Below are positions 24,834-33,774 of a stretch of DNA of 40,841 nucleotides, one piece after another. Every line of letters starts with the position of its first letter. Position 1 is the first letter of the stretch. The stretch is from the NCBI GenBank assembly GCA_033763575.1, contig JANRKF010000004.1, forward strand, positions 1 through 40,841, read 5' to 3'. The DNA comes from JANRKF01 sp033763575 (GTDB lineage Bacteria > Pseudomonadota > Alphaproteobacteria > Rickettsiales > SXRF01). The notes under the pieces are model-generated. The model was not told where the DNA came from, made no database searches, and saw nothing but the letters and a program-made list of their open reading frames with translations. The translations under genes and the position numbers were made by a program.

Positions 24834-27800
24834 GTAATGCCCTGTGTTTGAATTTTTTAACCCAATTGTCCGCCATCAGTAACAGTGCCGGGGTGAAAAA
24901 CAAGGTTAGAATGGTGGCAAACGTCAGCCCGCCCGCAATCGAGGTGGAAAGCTGGTTCCACCATTGGCTGGAAGGCGCGCCAAAGGTCACTTCACGCGTG
25001 ATGAAATTGATGTTCATGCCGAAAGTGAGCGGCAGCAGGCCCAGCACGGTCATACCCGCAGTGAGCAGGATAGGACGAAGCCTCTGCGCGCCGGTGCGCA
25101 GCAACGCTTCATGCAATTCCATGCCGTGATGCTGCAGCTCCTTCAGCGTATCGATGAAGATGATGTTATTATTCACCACGATCCCCGCCAGCGAAATGAT
25201 GCCGACGCCGCACATCACCACGCCAAACGCCTGCCACGTCACCATCAGCCCCAGCAGCACGCCGCCGGTGGAAAACACCACCGCGCTCATAATCACCACC
25301 GCATCGTAAATGCTGTTGAACTGAATAATCATAGCCAGGAACATCAGGAAAATCGCAATGGCGAAGGCATTGCCGAGGAACGCGGCCTGCTTCTGCTGCT
25401 CCTCGTCTTCTCCACGGAATTTCGGCAACACTTCGGGATTCACGCCGTTTTTTTCATACCATGCGCGCAGTTCTTTCACCTTCGCATCCACATTCACGCC
25501 GGGCTGCACATCGCTTTTCACCGTCATCACCCGGTTGCCGTCCACGCGGCGCACCGTGCCAACCTTTGGTTTTGCCACGGTGGTCACGAACTGCGTCACC
25601 GGCACCAGCCCTTTGCTGGTCATCACCCGCAAATGCTCAAGCTGGGTAAGGTTGCGGAACATTTCCGGATAGCGCACCACGATGTCAATCTCATCCTCGG
25701 CATCGTCCGGGCGGTAACCTGCGACCTTGATGCCACGCGTGACCAGCTGCACCACATTGCCCACCGCGAGCACACTCGCATCATAGGAGCCGGCTTTTTT
25801 ACGGTCGACTTTCAGCTCCCATTCGATGGCTGGAATGGGGCGGTCGTCCTCGGTATTCATGAAGCCGCCAATCTCGGAAAGTGCTTTACGGAAACGCACC
25901 ACTTCCGCCTCGATCAGCTCCGGGCGGCGCGAGGCAAACTCCACCTGGATCGGCTTACCGCTCGGAGGGCCGGATTCCTGCTTGCCGGATTCGACGATAA
26001 TGCCTGGAATATCGCCGCTCTTTTTTACGATCTCAGCCAGGATATCATCAGCCTTGCGGCGATCGCGCCAATTGACGAATTCAAGCTGGATCAGGCCGAT
26101 CAGGTCTTCCGGCGCATCCTGCAAGACAGGCTTACCTGACTGCGTGTAGGCAAGACGAATTTCTTTCATGCCGAGAATGTTTGCTTCCACCTGCTTCACC
26201 AGCGCATCTTTCTCATAGACCGAGAGATTGCCACGCGCATGAATCAGTATGTTGGCGTTGGTCGGTTCGATTTTCGGGAAAAATTCCAGCCCCGGCCCGG
26301 CCATGGCAAACATCATGTAAATTCCAACCAGCACCCCGAACATGGAAAGCACAAACAATCCCGGCTTGCGCAATACCTTCGAGAGCATCGCCACATAAGC
26401 CCGCGTAAACGGCATCAGGTCGCGCAGGTCGCCGCTATAAGCGGCCTGTACCGCCGCCTCGTCTGCAGCACTCATCACGATCGGCGCGCCAAACCAGGTG
26501 CCGAGGATGGGAATGAAAATCATCGCCATCATCAGCGAGCCAACCAGCGTAATCAAAAGCGTGATCGGCAGATAGACCATGAATTCGCCGATAATGCCCG
26601 GCCAGAATAAGAGCGGCAGGAACACCACTTTGGTGGTAAGCGTCGCCGCAATCACCGGCCAGAACATGCGCTTGGCCGCCTGCGGATAGGCCTGTTTGCG
26701 TTGCATGCCGTTGACCATCAGCCGGTCGGCATATTCGCACACCACGATCGCCGCATCCACCAGCTCGCCCACCGACATAATCAGCGCAAACAGCACCACC
26801 ACGTTCATAGTGAAATCCATGGCGGAAAGCACCAGGATGCCGAACAGGAAGGAACCGGGAATCGAAATTGCCACCAGCAGCGCCGCACGCATGCCCATCG
26901 TCCAGATCATCACGATCAGCACCAGCAGCACCGCGAAAATAATGCCGTTTTCGAGATCGGCGAGCATATCGCGTGTTTCGTTTGAAATATCCTGCCCGTA
27001 ATTCACCTCGATGCCACGCGGCCAGTAGGCACGCTCTTTTTCAACCAGCGCTTTCACTTCCGATACGGTGTCGATGACGTTCGCACCCAGACGCTTGGAA
27101 ACACCAAGCACCACCGCCGGCTTGCCGCCCGCCCGCGCAATATTCACCGGATCCTTGAAGGTGCGGCGGATATCGGCCACATCGCCCACCGTGACCACCA
27201 TGCCGCCATTCATTTTCATCGGCACCGAGCGCAAATCGTCGACATTGTCGATCAGCCCCGGCACCTTGATGGTATATTCGCCTTGTTGCGTGGCGATCGT
27301 TCCGGCGGCGACCAACAGGTGATTGGCCTGCACGCTTTGCAGCGCATCGTCCAGCGACAGGCGGTAACCTTCCAGCTTCACCGGATCGACCACAATTTCG
27401 ACCACCTCTTCGCGGTCACCGGCGATTTTCGCTTCCATCACCGACGACAGCGATTCGATGCGGTCGCGCAGGGAGCGAGCGAGCAGCACCAGCGTGCGCT
27501 GCGGCACATCGCCGGTCAGTATCACATTCACGATGGGAAACAGGCTTAAGTTTATTTCATCAACGGTCGGCTCATCGGCGTCTTTCGGCAGGTCTGGCTG
27601 CGCTTCATCGACCTTCACGCGCACGCTGCGCAGCGCCTTATCGTTATCCGACCCCGCCTCGAACTCGATCACCACCGAGGCCTGCCCCTCCACCGCGTAG
27701 CTCGACATGCGCTTGACGTTTTCGAGGCCGGAGAGTTTTTTCTCCAGCGGCCGGAGTATCAGGCGCTCGCCATCTTCCGGTGAAATACCCTCCAGATGCA

Positions 27801-27945
27801 CGCCGACTAAAATCACCGGCAGCTTGATGTCGGGATTCATTTCCTTGGCAATGTGGCGATAGGCCGTGGTACCCGCCAACAGGATAAACAGCAGCACGAG
27901 GATGGCTGCGCGTGACCGGCCGATAATGGCGTCGATGAAATTCAT
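24823..27945 (-). CDS. RND family efflux pump, inner-membrane subunit
   Basis: The 1040-residue pump has the RND layout: TM1 at the N-terminus, a periplasmic loop, the TM4 region SVGELVDAAIVVCEYADR, a second periplasmic loop, and a TM10 region LAGIVVNNNIIFIDTLKEL. Of the proton-relay residues of AcrB, Asp407 is present (D397) but Asp408 is Ala398, and the Lys940 position is Asn. That combination is seen in non-AcrB branches, so substrate and coupling may differ. The ATG overlaps the parE stop (ATGA), so translation of the pump is coupled to a toxin gene. The adaptor gene is upstream of parDE. Confidence 0.93.
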   Translation of the reverse strand: MNFIDAIIGRSRAAILVLLFILLAGTTAYRHIAKEMNPDIKLPVILVGVHLEGISPEDGERLILRPLEKKLSGLENVKRMSSYAVEGQASVVIEFEAGSDNDKALRSVRVKVDEAQPDLPKDADEPTVDEINLSLFPIVNVILTGDVPQRTLVLLARSLRDRIESLSSVMEAKIAGDREEVVEIVVDPVKLEGYRLSLDDALQSVQANHLLVAAGTIATQQGEYTIKVPGLIDNVDDLRSVPMKMNGGMVVTVGDVADIRRTFKDPVNIARAGGKPAVVLGVSKRLGANVIDTVSEVKALVEKERAYWPRGIEVNYGQDISNETRDMLADLENGIIFAVLLVLIVMIWTMGMRAALLVAISIPGSFLFGILVLSAMDFTMNVVVLFALIMSVGELVDAAIVVCEYADRLMVNGMQRKQAYPQAAKRMFWPVIAATLTTKVVFLPLLFWPGIIGEFMVYLPITLLITLVGSLMMAMIFIPILGTWFGAPIVMSAADEAAVQAAYSGDLRDLMPFTRAYVAMLSKVLRKPGLFVLSMFGVLVGIYMMFAMAGPGLEFFPKIEPTNANILIHARGNLSVYEKDALVKQVEANILGMKEIRLAYTQSGKPVLQDAPEDLIGLIQLEFVNWRDRRKADDILAEIVKKSGDIPGIIVESGKQESGPPSGKPIQVEFASRRPELIEAEVVRFRKALSEIGGFMNTEDDRPIPAIEWELKVDRKKAGSYDASVLAVGNVVQLVTRGIKVAGYRPDDAEDEIDIVVRYPEMFRNLTQLEHLRVMTSKGLVPVTQFVTTVAKPKVGTVRRVDGNRVMTVKSDVQPGVNVDAKVKELRAWYEKNGVNPEVLPKFRGEDEEQQKQAAFLGNAFAIAIFLMFLAMIIQFNSIYDAVVIMSAVVFSTGGVLLGLMVTWQAFGVVMCGVGIISLAGIVVNNNIIFIDTLKELQHHGMELHEALLRTGAQRLRPILLTAGMTVLGLLPLTFGMNINFITREVTFGAPSSQWWNQLSTSIAGGLTFATILTLFFTPALLLMADNWVKKFKHRALHDN

Positions 27946-28247
27946 AATTCGTCATCCAGTAACGGTTCAAGATCGCGGCTGCCACTTAGCACATGCACAA
28001 CTCTGAGCGGCTCGCTGCGAGGATCATAGATAATCAGATAATCATATACCGCCCAGAACCTCAGAGAACTACGAGTGATATCCTTCCTCACATGCCCCAT
28101 GTAGGGATGCTCGGCCAATAATGAATAAGCCTCATATATAGCATCGGACGTCTTATCGGCTGCAACAGGGTTATCTTGGGCAATATACCACCATATATCT
28201 TCCATATCCTGCTGGGCTTGTTCTGAAATGATGTATTTTTTAGTCAC
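27942..28247 (-). CDS. parE: ParE family toxin
   Basis: This 101-residue RelE/ParE-fold protein reads YIISEQAQQDMEDIWWYIAQDN at the start and has the C-terminal RFWAVYDYLIIYDP and LRVVHVLSGSRDL strands of the family. ParE toxins poison DNA gyrase. It overlaps parD by 8 bp and its TGA overlaps the RND pump ATG. Lower GC than the pump. Because of the ATGA junction, the pump is expected to be translated by ribosomes leaving parE. Confidence 0.92.
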   Translation of the reverse strand: MTKKYIISEQAQQDMEDIWWYIAQDNPVAADKTSDAIYEAYSLLAEHPYMGHVRKDITRSSLRFWAVYDYLIIYDPRSEPLRVVHVLSGSRDLEPLLDDEL

Positions 28248-28506
28248 GCTTACTCAGCATTTTGCGTTTATACGCATTCAGTCTTTTTTTCGATTGGGCC
28301 TCCGTCAGCACCTCCCCGCGTGCGATCTGATCCAGTCCAGTCTGTATTTTTTCGTCTAATTCAGCGAGCTTCTTTTCACGCATCTTATTGCGGTGCGCCA
28401 GCAAACGCACGGCTTCACGAAACAACTCGCTTGCAGATTGATACATTCCGCTTTTTACTTGTGCATGTACGAAGGCTTCCAGCTCAGGCGTCATTGAAAC
28501 ATTCAT
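28240..28506 (-). CDS. parD: ParD family antitoxin
   Basis: The 88-residue protein has an N-terminal ribbon-helix-helix (MNVSMTPELEAFVHAQVKSGMYQSASELFREAVRLL) and a charged C-terminal toxin-binding helix. GGGAGG precedes the ATG. AT-rich inverted repeats just upstream (28,535-28,572) are likely autoregulatory operator or transcription-stop sequences. Confidence 0.92.
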   Translation of the reverse strand: MNVSMTPELEAFVHAQVKSGMYQSASELFREAVRLLAHRNKMREKKLAELDEKIQTGLDQIARGEVLTEAQSKKRLNAYKRKMLSKRD

Positions 28507-28534
28507 ATTTCCTCCCTATTCGTTCCATTCCAAT

Positions 28535-28572
28535 AATAACAAAGTTCGTTATTGATAACAAGCTTTGTTATT
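28535..28572. promoter_or_regulatory. Inverted repeat at the adaptor/parD junction
   Basis: AATAACAAAG (28,535-28,544) and CTTTGTTATT (28,563-28,572) are a perfect 10-bp inverted repeat spanning the stop codon of the adaptor gene, with an inner GTTAT-TG-ATAAC. It may be the ParD operator or an attenuating hairpin that separates adaptor expression from parDE and the pump. Confidence 0.55.
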
Positions 28573-29662
28573 GTCCTGCGGGCGCCCCCATCTTTTGCCC
28601 GGCGCTCACAAAGGCCTGTCCTTGCGTGACCAGGCGAATGCGCTCCGGCAGGCCGCCGATCCATAGCCCTTCATCGGTATTGGCCAGAATTTCGACCGGC
28701 GCGAATTGCACAACCTCATCCGCCCCCACCATTTTCACGCCGACTTTTCCAGCATCATCCAGCGCCAGCACCGATGACGACACCAGATACGCGCTGCCCT
28801 GACTTGCCGAAAGCTTTATGTTCGCAGTCATGCCGACCGGAATGTCATGATTCGGATTTTCAATCGCCACCTCCACCGGAAAGCTGCGGCTTTCACTATC
28901 CGCATATTGGCTCAGGAAACGAATATGCCCTTTTAATTCGCGGCCATCGGAAAGCTTTACTTTGGCTTCCGCTTCCTTATTGACCAGCGGCAGATCTTTT
29001 TCCGAAATCTGGCTGACGACGAGAATCGGCTCATCTTCCACCAGCCGCGCCATCACCATACTATCCATGCTGCCGAGAAATCCGGAGAGCAGGAACGTGC
29101 CGACCTCAACGTTCAGCTCGTCGATACGCCCGGAAAACGGTGCGCGCACACGCGTGTTGTCGTAATCCATCTGCGCCTGCGCCAGCACCGCCCGCGCCTC
29201 TTCAAGGCTCGCTTTCGCCTGCGCCAGCCCGATGCGTGGCCGGTACCCCTTCTGCTCCAGTTCCTGCGAGGCCTTATATTCGATATTCCTTGCATCAAGC
29301 GCGGCCCTTGCCTGAGCCAGCTTTTCCTTGCGGTCGCGGTCGTCAAGGCGCACGATGATCTCGCCCTTTTCGACCATATCGCCTTTTTTCACCGGAAGCT
29401 CCACCACCTTGCCATCCACCTCCGGCTTCATTTCCACCATACGGTTGGCTTTGGTATAGCCATTCAGCGAAACAAGGCGCGTATAGGGCCGGGCGCTCAA
29501 TTCCTCGATTTTCAGCAATTTCTGGAATCCGCCGCCGCTTTCGCCGGTAGGGGCCGCCATATCTTCGCGCTTGGTGCCCAACACAAGGCCAGTGCCGATC
29601 CAAACCAGCACCACGATCACAATAACAACCGATATTTTCCTGGGAGTTACATTTTTCATCAT
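28568..29662 (-). CDS. RND efflux periplasmic adaptor (HlyD/AcrA family)
   Basis: The 364-residue membrane-fusion protein has an N-terminal anchor (residues about 9-28), a biotinyl-lipoyl-like half motif VDGKVVELPVKKGDMVEKGEIIVRLDDRD, a short alpha-hairpin (about 110-165), the return motif TRVRAPFSGRIDELNVEVGTFL, and a beta-barrel domain. It links the inner-membrane pump to an outer-membrane channel, none of which is encoded nearby. It is the first gene of the efflux unit and is separated from the pump by parDE. Confidence 0.92.
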   Translation of the reverse strand: MMKNVTPRKISVVIVIVVLVWIGTGLVLGTKREDMAAPTGESGGGFQKLLKIEELSARPYTRLVSLNGYTKANRMVEMKPEVDGKVVELPVKKGDMVEKGEIIVRLDDRDRKEKLAQARAALDARNIEYKASQELEQKGYRPRIGLAQAKASLEEARAVLAQAQMDYDNTRVRAPFSGRIDELNVEVGTFLLSGFLGSMDSMVMARLVEDEPILVVSQISEKDLPLVNKEAEAKVKLSDGRELKGHIRFLSQYADSESRSFPVEVAIENPNHDIPVGMTANIKLSASQGSAYLVSSSVLALDDAGKVGVKMVGADEVVQFAPVEILANTDEGLWIGGLPERIRLVTQGQAFVSAGQKMGAPAGQ

Positions 29663-29704
29663 ATTTGTTTAATTGACAGGTTGCCCCTTTGTTTTAAACC
29701 GATT

Positions 29705-29734
29705 ATTACGGTTACTCAACGTTATATCCGTAAT
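29705..29734. promoter_or_regulatory. Inverted repeat just before hisZ
   Basis: ATTACGG (29,705-29,711) and CCGTAAT (29,728-29,734) form a perfect 7-bp inverted repeat ending 2 nt before the hisZ ATG. It lies in the divergent region between the efflux adaptor and hisZ. A TTGACA at 29,673-29,678 could be a -35 box. It could be an operator or a leader hairpin that hides the start codon. Confidence 0.45.
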
Positions 29735-29736
29735 TT

Positions 29737-30891
29737 ATGAAAACATTGTTACCATCCGGCTGTTACGACGTGCTGCCGCCACGCGCACGTCAGGAAAGCC
29801 AATTATCGTCGGCGCTGCTCGATTTCTTCGCCGCCTATGGCTACGCGCAGGTCGCTCCCCCGCTGCTGGAATATAGCGACAGCCTTCTTTCCGGGCGCGG
29901 AGTGCGGCTTTCCAGCCAGATGTTCCGGGTGATGGACCCAACCGCCCACCGCGTCATGGCCATCCGCCCCGATATCACGCTGCAAATCGCCCGCATCGCT
30001 TCCGGCCAGATGAAAGACGCGCCGCGACCGCTGCGGCTCTGCTATAACGGCCTGATCCTGCGGCTTTCCGGCGAACAACTCAAAAACGACCGCCAGCTCC
30101 GGCAGGCAGGTATCGAGCTGATCGGCGTCGATTCCCCCGCCGCCGATGCCGAAGTTATCCTCATCGCCGCATGGGCGCTGGCCAGGGTGGGCGTGGCAAA
30201 ATTCACTATCGACATCAACCTGCCCAGCATCGTCGCGGCACTGGTCGCAGGCGATACGCTCACGGCTGAACAGGCGCAAGCGCTCCAGACCGCGCTTACC
30301 CATAAGGATACCGCCGCGCTCGCCGCCCTCCCCCTCGCCTATAAGAAATCGCTGGTGGCGCTGGTGGAGAATGCCGGTGATGCACGCAAGGTCATGCAGG
30401 TAATTGATGGGCTGGACCTGCCCGTCGGCGCCCGGGCGCTGTGCGATCACCTGCGCGAGGTGGTGCGGCATATCGAAGGGCAGCAGGAAGACGCCTGCAC
30501 CCTCACTATCGACGCCACAGAATCGCAAGGCTATGCCTATCATTCCGGCATCGGCTTCACCATTTTCGCGCCCGGCGTGGCGCATGAGGTTGGCCGTGGC
30601 GGCCGCTACCGTATCGATGGCCCGCGCTCAGGCAGCGAAGCGATAGCGCACACACATGAAGAGGCCACCGGATTCACCCTCTATGTCGAAACGCTGCGCT
30701 CGCTGCTGCCTTCTCCTGCCAAGCCGCCGCAAGTGCTGGTCGCCGCCGGTACCAGTAAAAGCGATTGCGAAAAACTGCACGCGCAAGGCTATCTTACACT
30801 CTATGCCCAGGGCGGCGATGACCTGAAAACACAGGCAAAAATTCTTGGTTGCACACAGATATTTGAAAAAGGAAAGTTAGTTTCAATATGA
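29737..30891 (+). CDS. hisZ: ATP phosphoribosyltransferase regulatory subunit HisZ
   Basis: HisZ is a catalytically inactive HisRS paralogue that activates short-form HisG in the first step of histidine synthesis. The 384-residue protein has the HisZ start LLPSGCYDVLPPRARQES, RPDITLQIARIA, and a weak motif 2 (LRLCYNGLILRL), but lacks the HisRS histidine motifs GLDYYT and AGGRYDGL, which are replaced by GYAYHSGIGFTIFAPG and GRGGRYRIDG. It lacks an anticodon-binding domain. The TGA overlaps the purA ATG, the hisZ-purA pairing common in proteobacteria. Confidence 0.93.
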   Translation: MKTLLPSGCYDVLPPRARQESQLSSALLDFFAAYGYAQVAPPLLEYSDSLLSGRGVRLSSQMFRVMDPTAHRVMAIRPDITLQIARIASGQMKDAPRPLRLCYNGLILRLSGEQLKNDRQLRQAGIELIGVDSPAADAEVILIAAWALARVGVAKFTIDINLPSIVAALVAGDTLTAEQAQALQTALTHKDTAALAALPLAYKKSLVALVENAGDARKVMQVIDGLDLPVGARALCDHLREVVRHIEGQQEDACTLTIDATESQGYAYHSGIGFTIFAPGVAHEVGRGGRYRIDGPRSGSEAIAHTHEEATGFTLYVETLRSLLPSPAKPPQVLVAAGTSKSDCEKLHAQGYLTLYAQGGDDLKTQAKILGCTQIFEKGKLVSI

Positions 30892-32180
30892 GTAATGTCG
30901 CGGTAATTGGCTCCCAGTGGGGAGATGAAGGCAAAGGTAAAGTGGTCGACTGGCTCTCCGAGCGCGCCCATGTGGTGGTGCGTTTTCAGGGCGGGCATAA
31001 CGCGGGCCACACACTGGTCATCGACGGCGTCACCTATAAACTTTCCCTCCTTCCTTCCGGTATCGTGCGTAAAGACAAACTTTCCATCATCGGCAACGGC
31101 GTGGTGGTAGACCCGTTCGCGCTGCTGGCCGAAATCGAAACGGTGAGCAAACTCGGCGTCAGCATCTCACCCGATAACCTCCGCATCGCTGAAAATGCGC
31201 CGCTGATCCTGCCCATCCACCGCCTCGTCGACCAGAGCGCGGAAGCGGGCCGTGGCAGCGGCAAAATCGGCACCACCGGACGCGGCATCGGCCCCGCCTA
31301 CGAAGACAAGGTGGGCCGCCGCGCCATCCGCCTGTGCGACCTCGCCGACGAAAAAAGCCTGCGCGATAAAGTCGGGGGCCTCGTCAATTACCATAACGCG
31401 TTCCTGCAGGCGCAGGGCGGCGCAGCGGTGAAAATCGACGACATCATGACCCCGCTGCTTGAGGTCGCGCCCAAGGTGCTGCCATACGCTACCCCGGTAT
31501 GGTATCTGCTCGACCAGCTCAAGAAGGAAGACAAGCGCATCCTGTTTGAAGGCGCGCAAGGCATCATGCTCGATGTCGATCACGGCACCTACCCGTTCGT
31601 TACCTCGTCGAACACGGTGGCGGGCATGGCCACCATCGGCGCCGGCATCGGCGTGCGCGACGTGAATTACGTGCTGGGCATCACCAAAGCCTACACCACC
31701 CGCGTCGGCAGCGGCCCCTTCCCCACCGAACTGCACGACGAAATCGGCGCGAAGATCGGCAAAATCGGCAACGAATTCGGCACCGTGACCGGACGCCCCC
31801 GCCGCTGCGGCTGGTTCGACGCGGTGCTGGTGCGCCAGGCCTGCAAAATCTCCGGCATCAGCGGCATCGCGCTCACCAAGCTCGACGTGCTGGACGGTTT
31901 CGAGACCATCAAAATCTGCACCGGCTACAAACATAACGGCACGCTGTATGACTACCTGCCCGCCGCCAGCTCCATCCAGGCCGAGATCGAACCGATCTAC
32001 GAAGAAATGCCCGGCTGGAGCGAGAGCACCCACGGCAAGCAAAGCTGGGCAGACCTCCCGGCGCAAGCCATTAAATATGTACGCCGCATCGAAGAGCTGA
32101 TCGAATGCCAGGTCGCACTTCTTTCCACCAGCCCCAAACGCGAAGACACAATCTTGGTAAAGGACCCCTTCGTTCGTTGA
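30888..32180 (+). CDS. purA: Adenylosuccinate synthetase
   Basis: PurA joins aspartate to IMP with GTP in AMP synthesis. The 430-residue protein is full length, with the P-loop-like GSQWGDEGKGKVVDWL, QGGHNAGHTLVIDG, GTTGRGIGPAYEDKVGRRAIR, FEGAQGIMLDVDHGTYPFVTSSN and TGRPRRCGWFDAVLVRQA. The start overlaps hisZ (ATGA). It is GC-rich like the core genome. Confidence 0.98.
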   Translation: MSNVAVIGSQWGDEGKGKVVDWLSERAHVVVRFQGGHNAGHTLVIDGVTYKLSLLPSGIVRKDKLSIIGNGVVVDPFALLAEIETVSKLGVSISPDNLRIAENAPLILPIHRLVDQSAEAGRGSGKIGTTGRGIGPAYEDKVGRRAIRLCDLADEKSLRDKVGGLVNYHNAFLQAQGGAAVKIDDIMTPLLEVAPKVLPYATPVWYLLDQLKKEDKRILFEGAQGIMLDVDHGTYPFVTSSNTVAGMATIGAGIGVRDVNYVLGITKAYTTRVGSGPFPTELHDEIGAKIGKIGNEFGTVTGRPRRCGWFDAVLVRQACKISGISGIALTKLDVLDGFETIKICTGYKHNGTLYDYLPAASSIQAEIEPIYEEMPGWSESTHGKQSWADLPAQAIKYVRRIEELIECQVALLSTSPKREDTILVKDPFVR

Positions 32181-32484
32181 CGCAATTTGGTGAGCCTATA
32201 TTTATAAGGTCTCATGGCTGTTTGTGTCACGGAAGGGGGAACTACATTAAATTTTTGTAATGTCCCCGCTGCGGGGCTTCGCCCCTCACATGGGACGCGC
32301 TCAGGGCTGTGCATTTTTTTGCATTTTTTTTGAAAAAAATGACAAGCCATTATATTCCCTGATGTTTTCAGTGTGCTGCCCCTTATTTATGCACAAAGGT
32401 TAATATTATGTAAACTTTTTGCTTTACAGGAGGCTGTGATTTATATATAACTGCCTTAACACTGTTTGATTCATGGGGGGCCAA
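32181..32484. other. Intergenic region after purA with hairpins, AT-rich on the right
   Basis: This stretch of about 300 nt holds no gene I can support. GGGGC-TTC-GCCCC (32,273-32,285) is a strong short hairpin without a T-run. Two T-runs follow (about 32,317-32,332). TGTAAA-N8-TTTACA (32,409-32,428) is an inverted repeat close to the orphan gene and may be an operator; AGGAGG follows it but no start codon is nearby. Composition shifts from GC-rich to AT-rich across the region. Confidence 0.5.
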
Positions 32485-33324
32485 ATGACTATATTGCCGC
32501 AAGAAACATCTGACGTTCCAACTGCTTCATTGTATGAGGTGGTGCAAAGCAAGGTGACACAAAGTGGTGTTCCTGTTGAGGTTAAATTAGATGAGGGCAC
32601 AGTTAAAATAACTCTGACAGGAATTCGGCCAGATAAGGACAAGTTGCAGTTCGTACTGGGAAACGAAGGGATAAGACGCCCGGCAAATCATATCAAAGGA
32701 AAACCCGCGGAACCCATGGATGATGCTGTGAAGCGAGTATTAGAAGAGATGCGCCTTCACACAATAGGGCACGAGGATGGCAAGCATCATGCAGAACATA
32801 CGCATCATATGAAAAACTATTTTCCTGACAATGCACTAGTTTCCATGAGAAAGCTGCATAGTGCATTGGCTGATTATGGATTTAGTATGTCGTTCCACCA
32901 TGATGATGATGATGGCAGCTGGAGCGTCACCTTCAGCGCGCAAAATCAACACGATGTACCATTAGTTTCCGCACGTGAACTGAGAGCACAAAAAGAGCTT
33001 GCTAAAGCCGCCGAATATCAATTAGACGAAATTATTATGGAAATACTGGGAAAATATAACGCCAACAACGGCAGGGGTAACCGTGGAGATGCAAGGTTCC
33101 GGCGTGGTGTCGAACTTGAAGCATCTCAAATTGAGGCGGTTAATGCTGATATTACCGCACGAGCAGAAGATTTAGCTTCTCTTGGATTCAGCGACGTAGC
33201 ATTCGGCACACCTGATCAGTATGGCAAGAGCTACCTCAGCTCAACGTTTGATCCAAGCAAAGTGGACCCAGCCAAAGCGGTGATGCCAGCAACGGATTAT
33301 CAAGCTTACAGCCCTGGATACTAA
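32485..33324 (+). CDS. Orphan protein of unknown function
   Basis: I do not recognise this 279-residue protein. I start at the ATG at 32,485 because a G-run (GGGGGG) lies just upstream; an ATG 12 nt earlier has none. It is hydrophilic, with no signal or transmembrane segment. It has a histidine-rich patch (GHEDGKHHAEHTHHMKNYF), an acidic run after histidines (SFHHDDDDGSWSVTF), and a disordered-looking C-terminus rich in Pro, Asp and Tyr. The AT-richer composition than purA and the zeta subunit gene suggests acquisition. It ends 3 nt before the convergent zeta subunit gene's stop. Confidence 0.6.
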   Translation: MTILPQETSDVPTASLYEVVQSKVTQSGVPVEVKLDEGTVKITLTGIRPDKDKLQFVLGNEGIRRPANHIKGKPAEPMDDAVKRVLEEMRLHTIGHEDGKHHAEHTHHMKNYFPDNALVSMRKLHSALADYGFSMSFHHDDDDGSWSVTFSAQNQHDVPLVSARELRAQKELAKAAEYQLDEIIMEILGKYNANNGRGNRGDARFRRGVELEASQIEAVNADITARAEDLASLGFSDVAFGTPDQYGKSYLSSTFDPSKVDPAKAVMPATDYQAYSPGY

Positions 33325-33327
33325 ACC

Positions 33328-33648
33328 TCACCCCTCCGCGAGCTGCTTGCGGGCGATGGGGAGGAGGTCGGCCATCTGCTTCTCGATTTCGGAGATGTGC
33401 ACGGCAACTCCGGCGCGGCCGAAGTCCTTGAGCAGCTTGCCGATCACGTCGTTATCGCCCGCAGATTCCAGGTCGGCAATCACCACGTCTTTGGCGTAGG
33501 CGTCCGCCTCCTCGCCGGTTTTACCCAGTTTCTGCGCCGCCCACAGCCCAAGCAGCTTGTTGCGGCGGGCGTTGACCTTGAATTCCTTCTCGGCATCATG
33601 CGCGAATTTGTTCTCAAACGCACGCTGGCGATCTTCCATATTACTCAT
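33328..33648 (-). CDS. ATPase inhibitor subunit zeta (DUF1476)
   Basis: This 106-residue four-helix protein inhibits the F1-ATPase in alphaproteobacteria such as Paracoccus. The signature is strong: EDRQRAFENKFAHDAEKEFKVNARRNKLLGLWAAQKLGKTGEEADAYAKDVV. The inhibitory region is the N-terminal segment. It is divergent from purC, the arrangement typical of the class. GAGGG precedes the ATG at 33,648. Confidence 0.95.
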   Translation of the reverse strand: MSNMEDRQRAFENKFAHDAEKEFKVNARRNKLLGLWAAQKLGKTGEEADAYAKDVVIADLESAGDNDVIGKLLKDFGRAGVAVHISEIEKQMADLLPIARKQLAEG

Positions 33649-33774
33649 GCTATCCCTCGTTATTTTTTTCTATACTTGCGGCCCCGCAGGACCTATAAGA
33701 AGCCCCTACACACTACAACAATCGCAAGCAACTGCACAAGCACAATGCACAAAAAACAACGAAAGATATTTTCC

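Noticed and set aside
24964..26139. Plus-strand frame of 391 codons, rich in His, opposite the RND pump
   Set aside because: The His/Arg/Gln-rich composition is the mirror of pump codons, and the pump is clearly the real gene.
29737..30891. Reading hisZ as a second histidyl-tRNA synthetase
   Set aside because: It lacks the histidine-binding motifs and the anticodon domain, and is joined to purA as hisZ usually is.
31167..32066. Long minus-strand frame of about 300 codons opposite purA
   Set aside because: It is antisense to a fully conserved purA, with GC-rich codon mirroring and no recognisable motifs.
33397..33774. N-terminal extension of purC across the zeta subunit gene
   Set aside because: PurC homology begins at the ATG at 33,775, and the opposite strand carries a conserved gene.
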